Assembly: GCA_029941885.1 (NCBI GenBank) | Contig: JAPYTP010000048.1 | Coordinates: forward strand, 1 to 32,962 | Origin: Myxococcota bacterium | GTDB lineage: Bacteria; Myxococcota_A; UBA9160; UBA4427 | Reading direction: 5' to 3' | Length of the DNA stretch: 32,962 bases | Shown here: in pieces, positions 10,604-19,230 of the stretch | Layout of the letters: every line of letters starts with the position of its first letter | How positions within the stretch are numbered: the first letter of the stretch is position 1 | Made by a program: the position numbers and the translations under genes | Notes under the pieces: model-generated | Database searches by the model: none | What the model saw: only the letters and a program-made list of their open reading frames with translations | Told to the model about the DNA's origin: nothing

Positions 10604-11311
10604 ATGACGGCACCCCAGACTTCGACGGATGAGACAGCGGCGAGTGCGGAACCGACATCGGCATCTGGCCCGGCGGAGGAGGACGCGCGTCTCGACGATA
10701 TTTCCGAGGACCTACGGGATGCCTTCGGGGCAGGCGCGGCTGAGAAGGACGAGGCCGCCCTCCATCTGGTCGTTCTTCGGGACGTGGCCCTCGTTTCTGC
10801 GCTGCTCTCGCTCTTCGGAGCGGCGGAGGTCTGGGCGACGGTTTCGGGCCTGGCTTTTCCGGCGCTGCTCTCGACCGTGGACGGGTTCCTGGTCGGCGCA
10901 GCGACCGGCGGTCTGGCCCACGAATGGGGCCACTTCGCCGGGGCGCGACTCGCGGGAGGGCACGCACCTCTCAAGCCGGCGAATCGACTCTTTCCGATCT
11001 TCGACTTCGACTACGTGAACAACGACAAGCGCTCCTTCGACTGGATGAGCATCGGTGGCAACCTGGCTCACGTCGCCGTGGTCCTCGTCTATCTCGTCGC
11101 GCTTCCGATCCGCAGTCCCGGAGCGGCCGCTCTCGTCGGCGGCGCGGTGGGCTTCGCCGTCTTCTCGAGCATCATCGAGATCCCCGTCATCCGAAAATCG
11201 CTGGCCGGGATGAATGGTCTCGAAGCGCTCGGTACGATTCCCAGCAATTTCGTCCAGCGGACGCTGCCTTGGGCAGTTGGCTCCGCGCTGCTGATCTTCC
11301 TGGTTCTCTAG
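10604..11311 (+). CDS. Membrane protein with HExxH motif, M50-like (235 aa)
   Basis: I do not recognise a named family with certainty. The first 50 residues are hydrophilic, Thr/Ala/Glu-rich and probably disordered. After them come hydrophobic stretches at about 57-75, 83-104, 152-168, 173-195 and 218-235, consistent with an integral inner-membrane protein. Inside the second stretch is HEWGH (His106, Glu107, His110), the zinc-binding and catalytic motif of membrane metalloproteases of the S2P/M50 type, in the context GGLAHEWGHFAGARLAGG, very similar to true M50 proteins. I cannot find the usual second metal-ligand motif (an Asp within NxxPxxxLDG); GGNLAHV (151-157) is the nearest. The ATG at 10604 is preferred over earlier starts because GGAGG sits seven bases upstream. 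It could be a protease, or a relative that has lost activity. Confidence 0.7.
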   Translation: MTAPQTSTDETAASAEPTSASGPAEEDARLDDISEDLRDAFGAGAAEKDEAALHLVVLRDVALVSALLSLFGAAEVWATVSGLAFPALLSTVDGFLVGAATGGLAHEWGHFAGARLAGGHAPLKPANRLFPIFDFDYVNNDKRSFDWMSIGGNLAHVAVVLVYLVALPIRSPGAAALVGGAVGFAVFSSIIEIPVIRKSLAGMNGLEALGTIPSNFVQRTLPWAVGSALLIFLVL

Positions 11312-11503
11312 GCATCCGTCCCGACGCGCGCCTTCGGGAAACGATCAGTGCCCGATCTGCTTTTTGGCTGCGACGAGAGAGCCGCCCAATCCATCGGCGA
11401 GCGGGCGAGCGCTTCACGAGATCCCAACCGTGCAACCCACGACCCCAAGCCGCCAACGAGCATGAGTTCCCCGCCGCAGGCACTGCGCCGCTTCCATTCG
11501 GTC

Positions 11504-11542
11504 AAAAGAAAACGCCCGGTCCGCTTGCGCAGACCGGGCGTT
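11504..11542 (-). terminator. Intrinsic terminator of the minus-strand small RNA
   Basis: A perfect 11-bp stem, AACGCCCGGTC (11542-11532 on the minus strand) with its complement (11521-11511) around a 10-base loop. On the minus strand it runs straight into TTCTTTT (11510-11504). On the plus strand the stem is followed by CGTCAGG with no T run, so it points to minus-strand transcription. Confidence 0.85.
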
Positions 11543-11642
11543 CGTCAGGGGGAGGGGCGGTGGACTCATTCAATGGGGGGTGAGAGGTTGGACATTTCAG
11601 AAGAAATGGCCAATCCACCGCCACTCCGAAACCCGTTGACTT
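11504..11642 (-). ncRNA. Candidate small RNA, about 139 nt, three-way junction plus terminator hairpin
   Basis: On the minus strand a good promoter (11676-11649) is followed by a highly structured segment and a textbook intrinsic terminator, with no credible open reading frame. A closing stem of 14 positions (11627-11614 with 11564-11551, a single U-C mismatch) encloses two hairpins. One has 11-base arms with a single mismatch (11613-11603 with 11598-11588) and a UUCU loop. The other has a four-base stem (11584-11581 with 11568-11565) and an exposed C-rich 12-base loop holding six consecutive C residues (11580-11575). The terminator hairpin follows at 11542-11511. It does not match SRP RNA, 6S RNA, tmRNA or RNase P as I know them. 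Exposed C-runs are typical of small RNAs that bind Shine-Dalgarno sequences. The structure was derived by eye; expression is unproven. Confidence 0.72.
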
Positions 11643-11648
11643 GTTTCC

Positions 11649-11676
11649 ATTATCGCGAGCCTGGCAGTCTTGTCAA
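11649..11676 (-). promoter_or_regulatory. Sigma70-type promoter of the minus-strand small RNA
   Basis: Read on the minus strand: a perfect TTGACA (11676-11671), a 16-base spacer, then GATAAT (11654-11649, five of six consensus bases). The predicted start is an A at about 11642. The AT-rich block at 11683-11765 lies just upstream, where an UP element would be. Confidence 0.68.
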
Positions 11677-11883
11677 TCGCGTTTTGAGGGTGGGTCACAT
11701 TTGGTCTAAAATATGTTCAAAATCAGTCGTTTTTGTGATTTTTCAAGAAATCAAATTAGATAATTGCGAGACCTGTTTCGGCCTCTGAAATGGTCCGGCC
11801 CGATCGACGCCAGGAAGCCGCTCGGGTACGTTCCGCGCCGCTTGAAGCGGGTTCCGCCCATTCGCCTCGACCCGAGGAAGTCC

Positions 11884-13392
11884 GTGGAAGACAGACGATT
11901 CGCCATCCGGACCTACGGTTGCCAGATGAACGTGCACGACTCCGAGAAGGTCGCCAGCCTGCTCGAGGATGCTGGGCTGACGGCCGCGACCGGCGAGGCC
12001 GAGGCCGATGTCCTCGTGATCAACACCTGCTCGATCCGCGACAAGGCCGAGCACCAGCTCTACAGCGACCTCGGAAAGCTCCGGGACTGGAAGGCGGAGA
12101 AGCCCGGTCGGATCGTCGGGGTGGGGGGGTGTGTGGCCCAGCAGGTCGGGGATCGTCTGCTCAGCCGGTTCGATCACCTGGATTTCGTGTTCGGGACCCA
12201 CAACCTTCGACGGGTGCCGGCCATGCTCGAAGGGGCGCTCGAGGGAAGGCGCGCGGCCTGGGTGGGGGAGGACAAGAGCCAGGCGCGTTTCGATCTTCCC
12301 ACCCGTCGCCCGGAGCTCCCGACCGGAACGCGCCGTAAGGCGTTCGTCACGGTGATGGAGGGCTGCGACATGTTCTGCAGTTTCTGCATCGTGCCGTCTA
12401 CCCGAGGTCGTGAAATCAGTCGGGCGGCCATCGAGATCGAAGCTGAAGTTCGGCAGCTCGCCGATCAGGGGATCCTCGAGATCACACTGCTCGGGCAGAC
12501 CGTGAACGCGTATGGTCGCCACGATGTCCGTCGCGGAAACGCCGCCGGCGCCGGGACGATGCCCTTCGCGGAGTTGCTGGGACGTCTCGATGCGATTCCG
12601 GGGATCGAGCGAATCCGGTACACGAGTCCTCATCCGCTTTTCTACGATGAAGCCCTGATCCGGGCACACCGTGAGCTCGAGCATCTCTGTCCCCATGTCC
12701 ACCTGCCCGTCCAGAGCGGGTCGAACCGGATTCTCGAGCAGATGCGCCGTCGCTATTCCCGCGAACGCTATTTCGAAATTCTGGAGGGGCTACGTGCGGC
12801 TCGGCCGAACGTCGCGATCACGTCGGATCTGATCGTCGGTTTTCCGGGCGAGACCGAATCGGATTTCGAACTGACCCTCGATCTGGTTCGGGTCGCCGGC
12901 CTGGTCGACAGCTTCAGCTTCAAGTATTCGCCGCGGCCGGGTACGGGTGCTGCGGAGATGGGTGCCGAGGTTCCGGCCGAGGTCTCCCAGGATCGACTCG
13001 AGCGGCTCCAGGTTCGCCAGAAAAACCAGACCCTGGCCTATCACGAATCGAGGGTGGGGCAGGAGACCCTCGTTCTGATCGACGGGCCGAGTCGCCGAGG
13101 CGGCCATCAGCTGGCCGGCCGGGATCCGCATCTGCGCGTCGTCAATCTCGATGTTCGTTCCAATCTCCCCATTTCCCAGGACATTCCCGTCGGCACCCTG
13201 GTGCCCGTCCGGATCGTCGGGGCGACGCCCCACAGTCTGCTTGCGGAGCCCCTCGACCCCGCTCTGCGGCCCGAATCCGGTGGCCCGGAAAACGCTGGAT
13301 CTCGGCTGAAGTCCGCGGCTCGACAGGCCGATGAGACGGATGGTGTCGACCGTGTGGGGAGGGCGGCTGAGGACGCATTGCGCGTGATCTAG
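11884..13392 (+). CDS. miaB: tRNA-2-methylthio-N6-dimethylallyladenosine synthase MiaB (502 aa)
   Basis: MiaB adds the 2-methylthio group to i6A37 in tRNAs reading UNN codons, using two iron-sulfur clusters. The N-terminal methylthiotransferase domain has the three auxiliary-cluster cysteines: Cys13 (TYGCQMN), Cys49 (NTCSIRD) and Cys83 (GGCVAQ). The radical-SAM motif CxxxCxxC is Cys161, Cys165, Cys168 (GCDMFCSFCIVP). A TRAM RNA-binding domain follows (about 385-455). After it come roughly 45 extra hydrophilic residues, longer than the usual 440-residue protein. The GTG at 11884 is chosen because GAGG lies six bases upstream and the protein then begins like other MiaBs (EDRRFAIRTYGCQMN). A longer in-frame reading from about 11764 is possible but has no ribosome-binding site. 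Transcription probably starts in the AT-rich block near 11700-11765. Confidence 0.95.
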   Translation: MEDRRFAIRTYGCQMNVHDSEKVASLLEDAGLTAATGEAEADVLVINTCSIRDKAEHQLYSDLGKLRDWKAEKPGRIVGVGGCVAQQVGDRLLSRFDHLDFVFGTHNLRRVPAMLEGALEGRRAAWVGEDKSQARFDLPTRRPELPTGTRRKAFVTVMEGCDMFCSFCIVPSTRGREISRAAIEIEAEVRQLADQGILEITLLGQTVNAYGRHDVRRGNAAGAGTMPFAELLGRLDAIPGIERIRYTSPHPLFYDEALIRAHRELEHLCPHVHLPVQSGSNRILEQMRRRYSRERYFEILEGLRAARPNVAITSDLIVGFPGETESDFELTLDLVRVAGLVDSFSFKYSPRPGTGAAEMGAEVPAEVSQDRLERLQVRQKNQTLAYHESRVGQETLVLIDGPSRRGGHQLAGRDPHLRVVNLDVRSNLPISQDIPVGTLVPVRIVGATPHSLLAEPLDPALRPESGGPENAGSRLKSAARQADETDGVDRVGRAAEDALRVI

Positions 13393-13434
13393 CTTCGCGC
13401 CCCCCCATTCTGGCCCGGTCGCACGTGAGGGGTC

Positions 13435-15255
13435 ATGAGCAAGGCGCGCATACTCGCAGTCGACGACCAGCGGTACTTCCGCGAGCTGATCGAGGGACTG
13501 CTCGACGACGAGGGCTACGACGTCCAGACGACCGCTTCCGGGGAAGAGGCGCTGCATCTGCTCGAGCGCCAGGACTTCGACGTCGTGATCACCGATCTCG
13601 TGATGCCCGGAATCGATGGTGTCGAACTCGTGAGGCGGATCCGAGAGCGCCTGCCGGAGCAGCCTGTCGTCATGGTGACCGGGGTCGTCGACGTGAATAC
13701 AGCGGTCGACGCCATGAAGCAGGGGGCGACCGACTATATCCTGAAGCCCTTCGACCGCGCGGCGCTCACAGGCTCCATCGACCGAATCCTCCAGCAGTGC
13801 CGCCTGCGCGACGAACACGCGCGGCTGATCGAAGAGAACCTCGAATTCATGGGTGTGCTCTCGTTGATGGAGCGCGCACATGGTCTCTTCTCCACGCTCA
13901 GCGTGGAGCCTCTGGCGGAGCGCATCGTCGAGGGACTCTGCCTCGAGACCCAGGCGGAGTCGGGTGTGCTCTGGGTCGCGGAAGACCCCGGTCGGGGAAA
14001 GCTCGAACGGGTCGGGGCTCGGGGACTCGTTCGTATCGCACAGGAGCCCGAGTCGGTTGAACTCGCCGAGGTCCAGGCGGCCTGGTGCCCCGGGATCTCG
14101 ACCGCGCGTTCCGTGCTCGCCAAGATGCCGGAGGATGTATCGGGGGGCGAGGCGCTCTATCTGCCGATCCGTGCCGGCGGCATGACACTCGGAATTCTGC
14201 GGCTCTCGGGCAAGCTCGATCGAGAATATTTCGATCCTTCGGATCGCGCGTTGGCTGAGAAATTCTGTGAGTTCGCAGGGGTCGCGATGCACAATGCGAT
14301 GCGCTTTCGGGCCCTCGAGCGTCGTTCGCTTCGCGACCCCGAGACGCGGGCCTACTCACAGGCCTATTTCGAAGATGCGGTGCGCAACGAGATCCAGAAA
14401 GCCAATCGCTTCGGGCACCGCTTTTCGATCATTCGGGTCGACATCGAGGGTTGGACCGGGGAGGATGCCCCGGACGCGAACGATCGAGAGGTCGTCGAAG
14501 CGGCGCGTCGGGTCGAGGGGGCACTGCGCGCGACGGACGTGCTTGCGACGGGGGACGAAGGCGCCTTCCTGCTCTTGCTCCCGCAGACCGATGCCCTCGG
14601 GGCGGGGGTGCTGTCTCAGCGAATTCGTACGGCCTTCGCGGCGCTCTGGGAGGGCACGGAGGCCCCGGCGGCGCGAATCGCCTCGACGACGTTTCCGGTC
14701 GACGGAACCCAGCTCGAATCGCTCCAGACGGTGCTCGACGACCGGATCGAACAGACCGGCACGAGTCTGCTTGCCCTGCGGCCCGAATGGAGGCGTTCCC
14801 AGGCGATCGATCCGATGTTCGACTGCATGTTGGAACTGGGGACGATCGAGCCCGTCGAAGCGGAAGGACAGATCATGCGCTTCGTTCTCGAGGACGTCGT
14901 GCGACGGCCCGCGGATCGTGGCGTGCTCTTCCTCTCGCCCGGTGTGCGCTGGCTGCCCGACGTCCTCGAAGTGCTGCACGAGATGCAGGGGCATTACTGC
15001 CGCAGCGAGATCATTCTCCTCGCCGAGGGCGAGGAGCGCGAATCGAACCCACACGTCACCTGGGTCTCCAAGTCGGGGCTCGATTCCCGGCGGCCCTTCC
15101 TCGTCTATTTCGGGGACGGTCCCGCCTACGCGATGGTCGGTCAGCTCAAATTGGCTGCCGCTCGGGCCGCGATCTTCCAGTCCTCGGATCGTGCCCTCGT
15201 CGAATTTCTGGCCTTCGAACTCGGGCGCGAGCTCGAGATCGTCTTGTCGATCTAG
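13435..15255 (+). CDS. Response regulator: REC - GAF - degenerate GGDEF - unknown C-terminal domain (606 aa)
   Basis: Residues 1-120 are a complete receiver domain: acidic pair Asp10/Asp11, phospho-acceptor Asp54 (ITDLVMPGIDG), Thr82 and Lys104 (LKPFD). About 150-285 look like a GAF domain. About 300-440 resemble a diguanylate cyclase (it opens with RDPETRAYSQAYFEDAV), but the GGDEF signature reads TGDEG (372-376), so cyclic-di-GMP synthesis is not expected. The last 150 residues form a domain I cannot name (contains FLVYFGDGPAYAMVGQ and FQSSDRALVEFLAFELGREL). The start has GAGGGG just upstream. It lies 42 bases after miaB and 20 bases before the PATAN protein gene, and probably heads a three-gene operon. 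Its histidine kinase is not in the window. Confidence 0.88.
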   Translation: MSKARILAVDDQRYFRELIEGLLDDEGYDVQTTASGEEALHLLERQDFDVVITDLVMPGIDGVELVRRIRERLPEQPVVMVTGVVDVNTAVDAMKQGATDYILKPFDRAALTGSIDRILQQCRLRDEHARLIEENLEFMGVLSLMERAHGLFSTLSVEPLAERIVEGLCLETQAESGVLWVAEDPGRGKLERVGARGLVRIAQEPESVELAEVQAAWCPGISTARSVLAKMPEDVSGGEALYLPIRAGGMTLGILRLSGKLDREYFDPSDRALAEKFCEFAGVAMHNAMRFRALERRSLRDPETRAYSQAYFEDAVRNEIQKANRFGHRFSIIRVDIEGWTGEDAPDANDREVVEAARRVEGALRATDVLATGDEGAFLLLLPQTDALGAGVLSQRIRTAFAALWEGTEAPAARIASTTFPVDGTQLESLQTVLDDRIEQTGTSLLALRPEWRRSQAIDPMFDCMLELGTIEPVEAEGQIMRFVLEDVVRRPADRGVLFLSPGVRWLPDVLEVLHEMQGHYCRSEIILLAEGEERESNPHVTWVSKSGLDSRRPFLVYFGDGPAYAMVGQLKLAAARAAIFQSSDRALVEFLAFELGRELEIVLSI

Positions 15256-15275
15256 GGAGGATTGAAGCCACCATC

Positions 15276-16832
15276 ATGTCGGCCGATTTGATTCTCATTG
15301 CAGACGGCAATCTGGGTCGGGCCCAGCGCGTGGCGACCGCCTTGGAAGCTGCCGGTCACCACTGCGAGGTCGCCCCCCACGGCGCGGGCGCACTCGAGAT
15401 CGCGCTGGTCGAACATCCGCGCGTGATCGTGGCCCAGGTGGATCTGCCTCTGGTCGAGGCCGACAAGCTCGCTGAGATTCTTCGCGCCAATCCCCGCACG
15501 CGCTCCGCTCGATTCCTCTTCCTCGGGGTCGACGCCCAGCGCGCAGGGGAAGTCGGCGGTGTGGGTGACGCGACGCTCGGAGCGGGCGCCGAGACCAATG
15601 ACATCCATGACGCCGTCGAAGAGTTGCTCGATCGGCAAGTGCGCATCGAAAGCCTCGAAGAGCGTGCCGCAGTCGAACGAGAATTCGACGGCACGCTTGC
15701 GGAGCTGAGACCCGCGGAATTGCTGCAGATGCTGAACGTAAGGCGATCGAGTGGTCGGTTGACCCTCACGCCGGTTCTCGACGACGGTTCGACGCCACAC
15801 GGTTGGGTCGAGGTCAGCGAGGGCGAGATCCATTCCGCGGAGGCCGGTTCGGCGACCGGCGAGAAGGCGCTCTTCCGGATGCTCGATTGGAATTCCGGTG
15901 ATTTCCTCTTCGAGCCTTGCGAGATCTCGACCGGCGCGACGATCAAGGCGCCGACCCGCTCCGTGCTGGCCGAAGGCCTCGGTCAGCTCGACGAATGGAA
16001 TCGGCTGGCACCCAAGCTGCCACCGATCGAGTCCCCCGTGAAACTGTGTGTCGATCGTGCCGAGCTCCCGAACGCCGTTCATCCGCTCACCCAGGAGGTT
16101 CTCAGCCTGTTGGAGGAGGTCGATCGTGTTGGAGATATCGTCGACCGGTGCGGCCACCCCGACTACCAGGTCCTGCGCACCCTTCACACCCTCGCAGAGC
16201 GCGGGATCGTCGAGTTCGGCCGCGCCCAGATCGCTCCGGCCGAGGCCTCCCGACTCACGCTCTTCCACGAATCTCAGTGTCGACGTCTTCGCGCTTTCGC
16301 CCAGCGGGGGCTCGCGCGCGAGATCGCGCCGCCGAGCAGCAAGTTGCTGGTCGTCGCGGCAAGCCAGGCGATCGCCGACCAGTTCGCCGGCCTGTTGATC
16401 AAGGTCCCGGGCGTCGAACTCGCGCCCCGCTTCGAGCGGGGACTGATCGGCCCGGGAGATCTCGAGTCCATGGCTCGAATCGACGTCGACGGAGAGTTCG
16501 GAATCGATCTGGTGCACCTGCCCGGGGACGAGGCATACGAGCCACTCTGGACCTTTGCGGGACACGGCGCCCTGGGGACGATCTTCCTGCTCGACGCGCG
16601 GGTCGGGGTGTCGGCGACCGGTCTTGATCGGATCGCCCAGGTGCTCGCCCGTGGGTCCGACGCCCGAACCTTCCATGTCGTCATGTTGTCCGAGGGAGAT
16701 CGGCTTTCGCCCGACGACCTGCGGGACAACCTCTCTCTAATCGATGATGCGAGCCTGTTCCTGCTGCCGATCGAAGTGGAGAAGGATCCGAGTTCCGTCT
16801 TGCGCAGTCTTTTCGCGAGGATCGTTCCATGA
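15276..16832 (+). CDS. Pseudo-receiver - PATAN (DUF4388) - winged-helix-like - pseudo-GTPase protein (518 aa)
   Basis: Residues 1-118 fold like a receiver domain, but the acceptor aspartate position is Gln54 (VIVAQVDLP), so phosphorylation is unlikely. Residues 137-240 match the PATAN/DUF4388 domain (FDGTLAELRPAELLQML, GEKALFRMLDWNSGDFLFEP), found in regulators linked to Ras-like GTPases. Residues 265-315 resemble a small helical winged-helix module. The C-terminus (356-518) resembles the small GTPases of the MglA/conservon type: RIDVDGEFGIDLVHLPGDE..LW corresponds to their switch-II TPGQ region and GALGTIFLLDAR to the following strand. The P-loop is absent (VVAASQAIADQF) and NKxD is degenerate, so it should not hydrolyse GTP. 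The pseudo-GTPase call is by pattern likeness. The stop overlaps the next start by four bases (ATGA). Confidence 0.78.
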   Translation: MSADLILIADGNLGRAQRVATALEAAGHHCEVAPHGAGALEIALVEHPRVIVAQVDLPLVEADKLAEILRANPRTRSARFLFLGVDAQRAGEVGGVGDATLGAGAETNDIHDAVEELLDRQVRIESLEERAAVEREFDGTLAELRPAELLQMLNVRRSSGRLTLTPVLDDGSTPHGWVEVSEGEIHSAEAGSATGEKALFRMLDWNSGDFLFEPCEISTGATIKAPTRSVLAEGLGQLDEWNRLAPKLPPIESPVKLCVDRAELPNAVHPLTQEVLSLLEEVDRVGDIVDRCGHPDYQVLRTLHTLAERGIVEFGRAQIAPAEASRLTLFHESQCRRLRAFAQRGLAREIAPPSSKLLVVAASQAIADQFAGLLIKVPGVELAPRFERGLIGPGDLESMARIDVDGEFGIDLVHLPGDEAYEPLWTFAGHGALGTIFLLDARVGVSATGLDRIAQVLARGSDARTFHVVMLSEGDRLSPDDLRDNLSLIDDASLFLLPIEVEKDPSSVLRSLFARIVP

Positions 16833-17278
16833 GTCCCGATTCGCTCAAGCAGTTTCAGCTCCTCGCGGGATTCAGCGAGGATGACCGAGAGGCGCTTGCG
16901 GAGCTGCTGGAAGAGCGCCAACTGCTCGATGGTAGGAGCGTGTTTCGGGAGGGAACCGAGAGCGAGGGCCTGGTTCTGCTCTGCGAGGGGCGTCTGAGAC
17001 TGAAGAGCAAGCGAACGGGCTCCGTTCTGGGCACCCTCGAGGCGCCGACCCATCTCGGTGGAGCCTCTCTATTCTCATTCGGGAAACGCGAGGTGACCGC
17101 GATCGCGGACGGGCCGGCCTCGGTCCAGACGTTGTCTCGAACGGCGCTGCCGAGGCTGGCGGACGATGCGCCCAGGGCGGCATTTCGGCTCGCGGAGGCC
17201 GTCGCCGGAGAACTCGCGGCTCAGGCGCGCCAGGCGCTCGAAACCCTCGTCGAGAATGACCCCGCGCAGACGGGCTAG
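16829..17278 (+). CDS. Cyclic-nucleotide-binding-like domain protein (149 aa)
   Basis: A single beta-barrel domain like the regulatory domain of Crp/Fnr proteins: FQLLAGFSEDDREALAELLEERQLLDGRSVFREGTESEGLVLLCEGRLRL is the classic first half (split here over residues 9-58), followed by a C-helix region. There is no DNA-binding helix-turn-helix after it. The phosphate-binding cassette lacks the conserved glutamate (LGGASLF where FGExALL is usual), so cAMP or cGMP binding is doubtful. It is translationally coupled to the PATAN protein gene (ATGA overlap) and is probably the last gene of the signalling operon. It may be a protein-interaction module for its two neighbours; this is inferred from the operon only. 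Confidence 0.82.
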   Translation: MSPDSLKQFQLLAGFSEDDREALAELLEERQLLDGRSVFREGTESEGLVLLCEGRLRLKSKRTGSVLGTLEAPTHLGGASLFSFGKREVTAIADGPASVQTLSRTALPRLADDAPRAAFRLAEAVAGELAAQARQALETLVENDPAQTG

Positions 17279-19061
<1,783 letters not shown>

Positions 19062-19110
19062 GGCGTCCTGCCCTCTCGCTTCGTACCCCCCACCCAACCC
19101 AGGGCGAAGC

Positions 19111-19145
19111 GGTCGACTCCCCGAGAGTCGATCCAATAAATTTCT
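19111..19145 (+). terminator. Hairpin between guaB and guaA, possible weak terminator
   Basis: GGTCGACTC (19111-19119) pairs with GAGTCGATC (19125-19133, one G-U pair) around a five-base loop, followed by an A/T-rich stretch with only three consecutive Ts. It may attenuate transcription between guaB and guaA. Confidence 0.35.
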
Positions 19146-19230
19146 CGGCCGAGTTCCCCGCTCGATCGAACCATCTGACGCGGCAGCGACCGCGGAAAAG
19201 GCCGTGGAACTGGCCGAGGACCGACCCCTC

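Larger units (their letters stand above)
11312..11883. other. 572-bp intergenic region holding a minus-strand small-RNA unit
   Basis: No convincing protein gene lies here. The left third (11312-11502) shows no recognisable element. 11504-11676 is the minus-strand small-RNA unit (promoter, RNA, terminator) described separately. 11683-11765 is a markedly AT-rich block in a GC-rich neighbourhood. It could act as an UP element for the small-RNA promoter and carry a promoter for miaB; it includes an imperfect dyad, GATTT-ttcaag-AAATC (11737-11752). 11766-11883 is GC-rich leader of miaB. Confidence 0.6.

Noticed and set aside
11597..11650. 17-codon minus-strand reading frame in the small-RNA region
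   Set aside because: Its ATG overlaps the -10 box, upstream of the predicted transcription start, so it would not be in the transcript.
14451..15275. N-terminal extension of the PATAN protein into the preceding gene
   Set aside because: The frame is open but lies inside the well-supported receiver-GAF gene; the receiver-like fold starts at the ATG at 15276.
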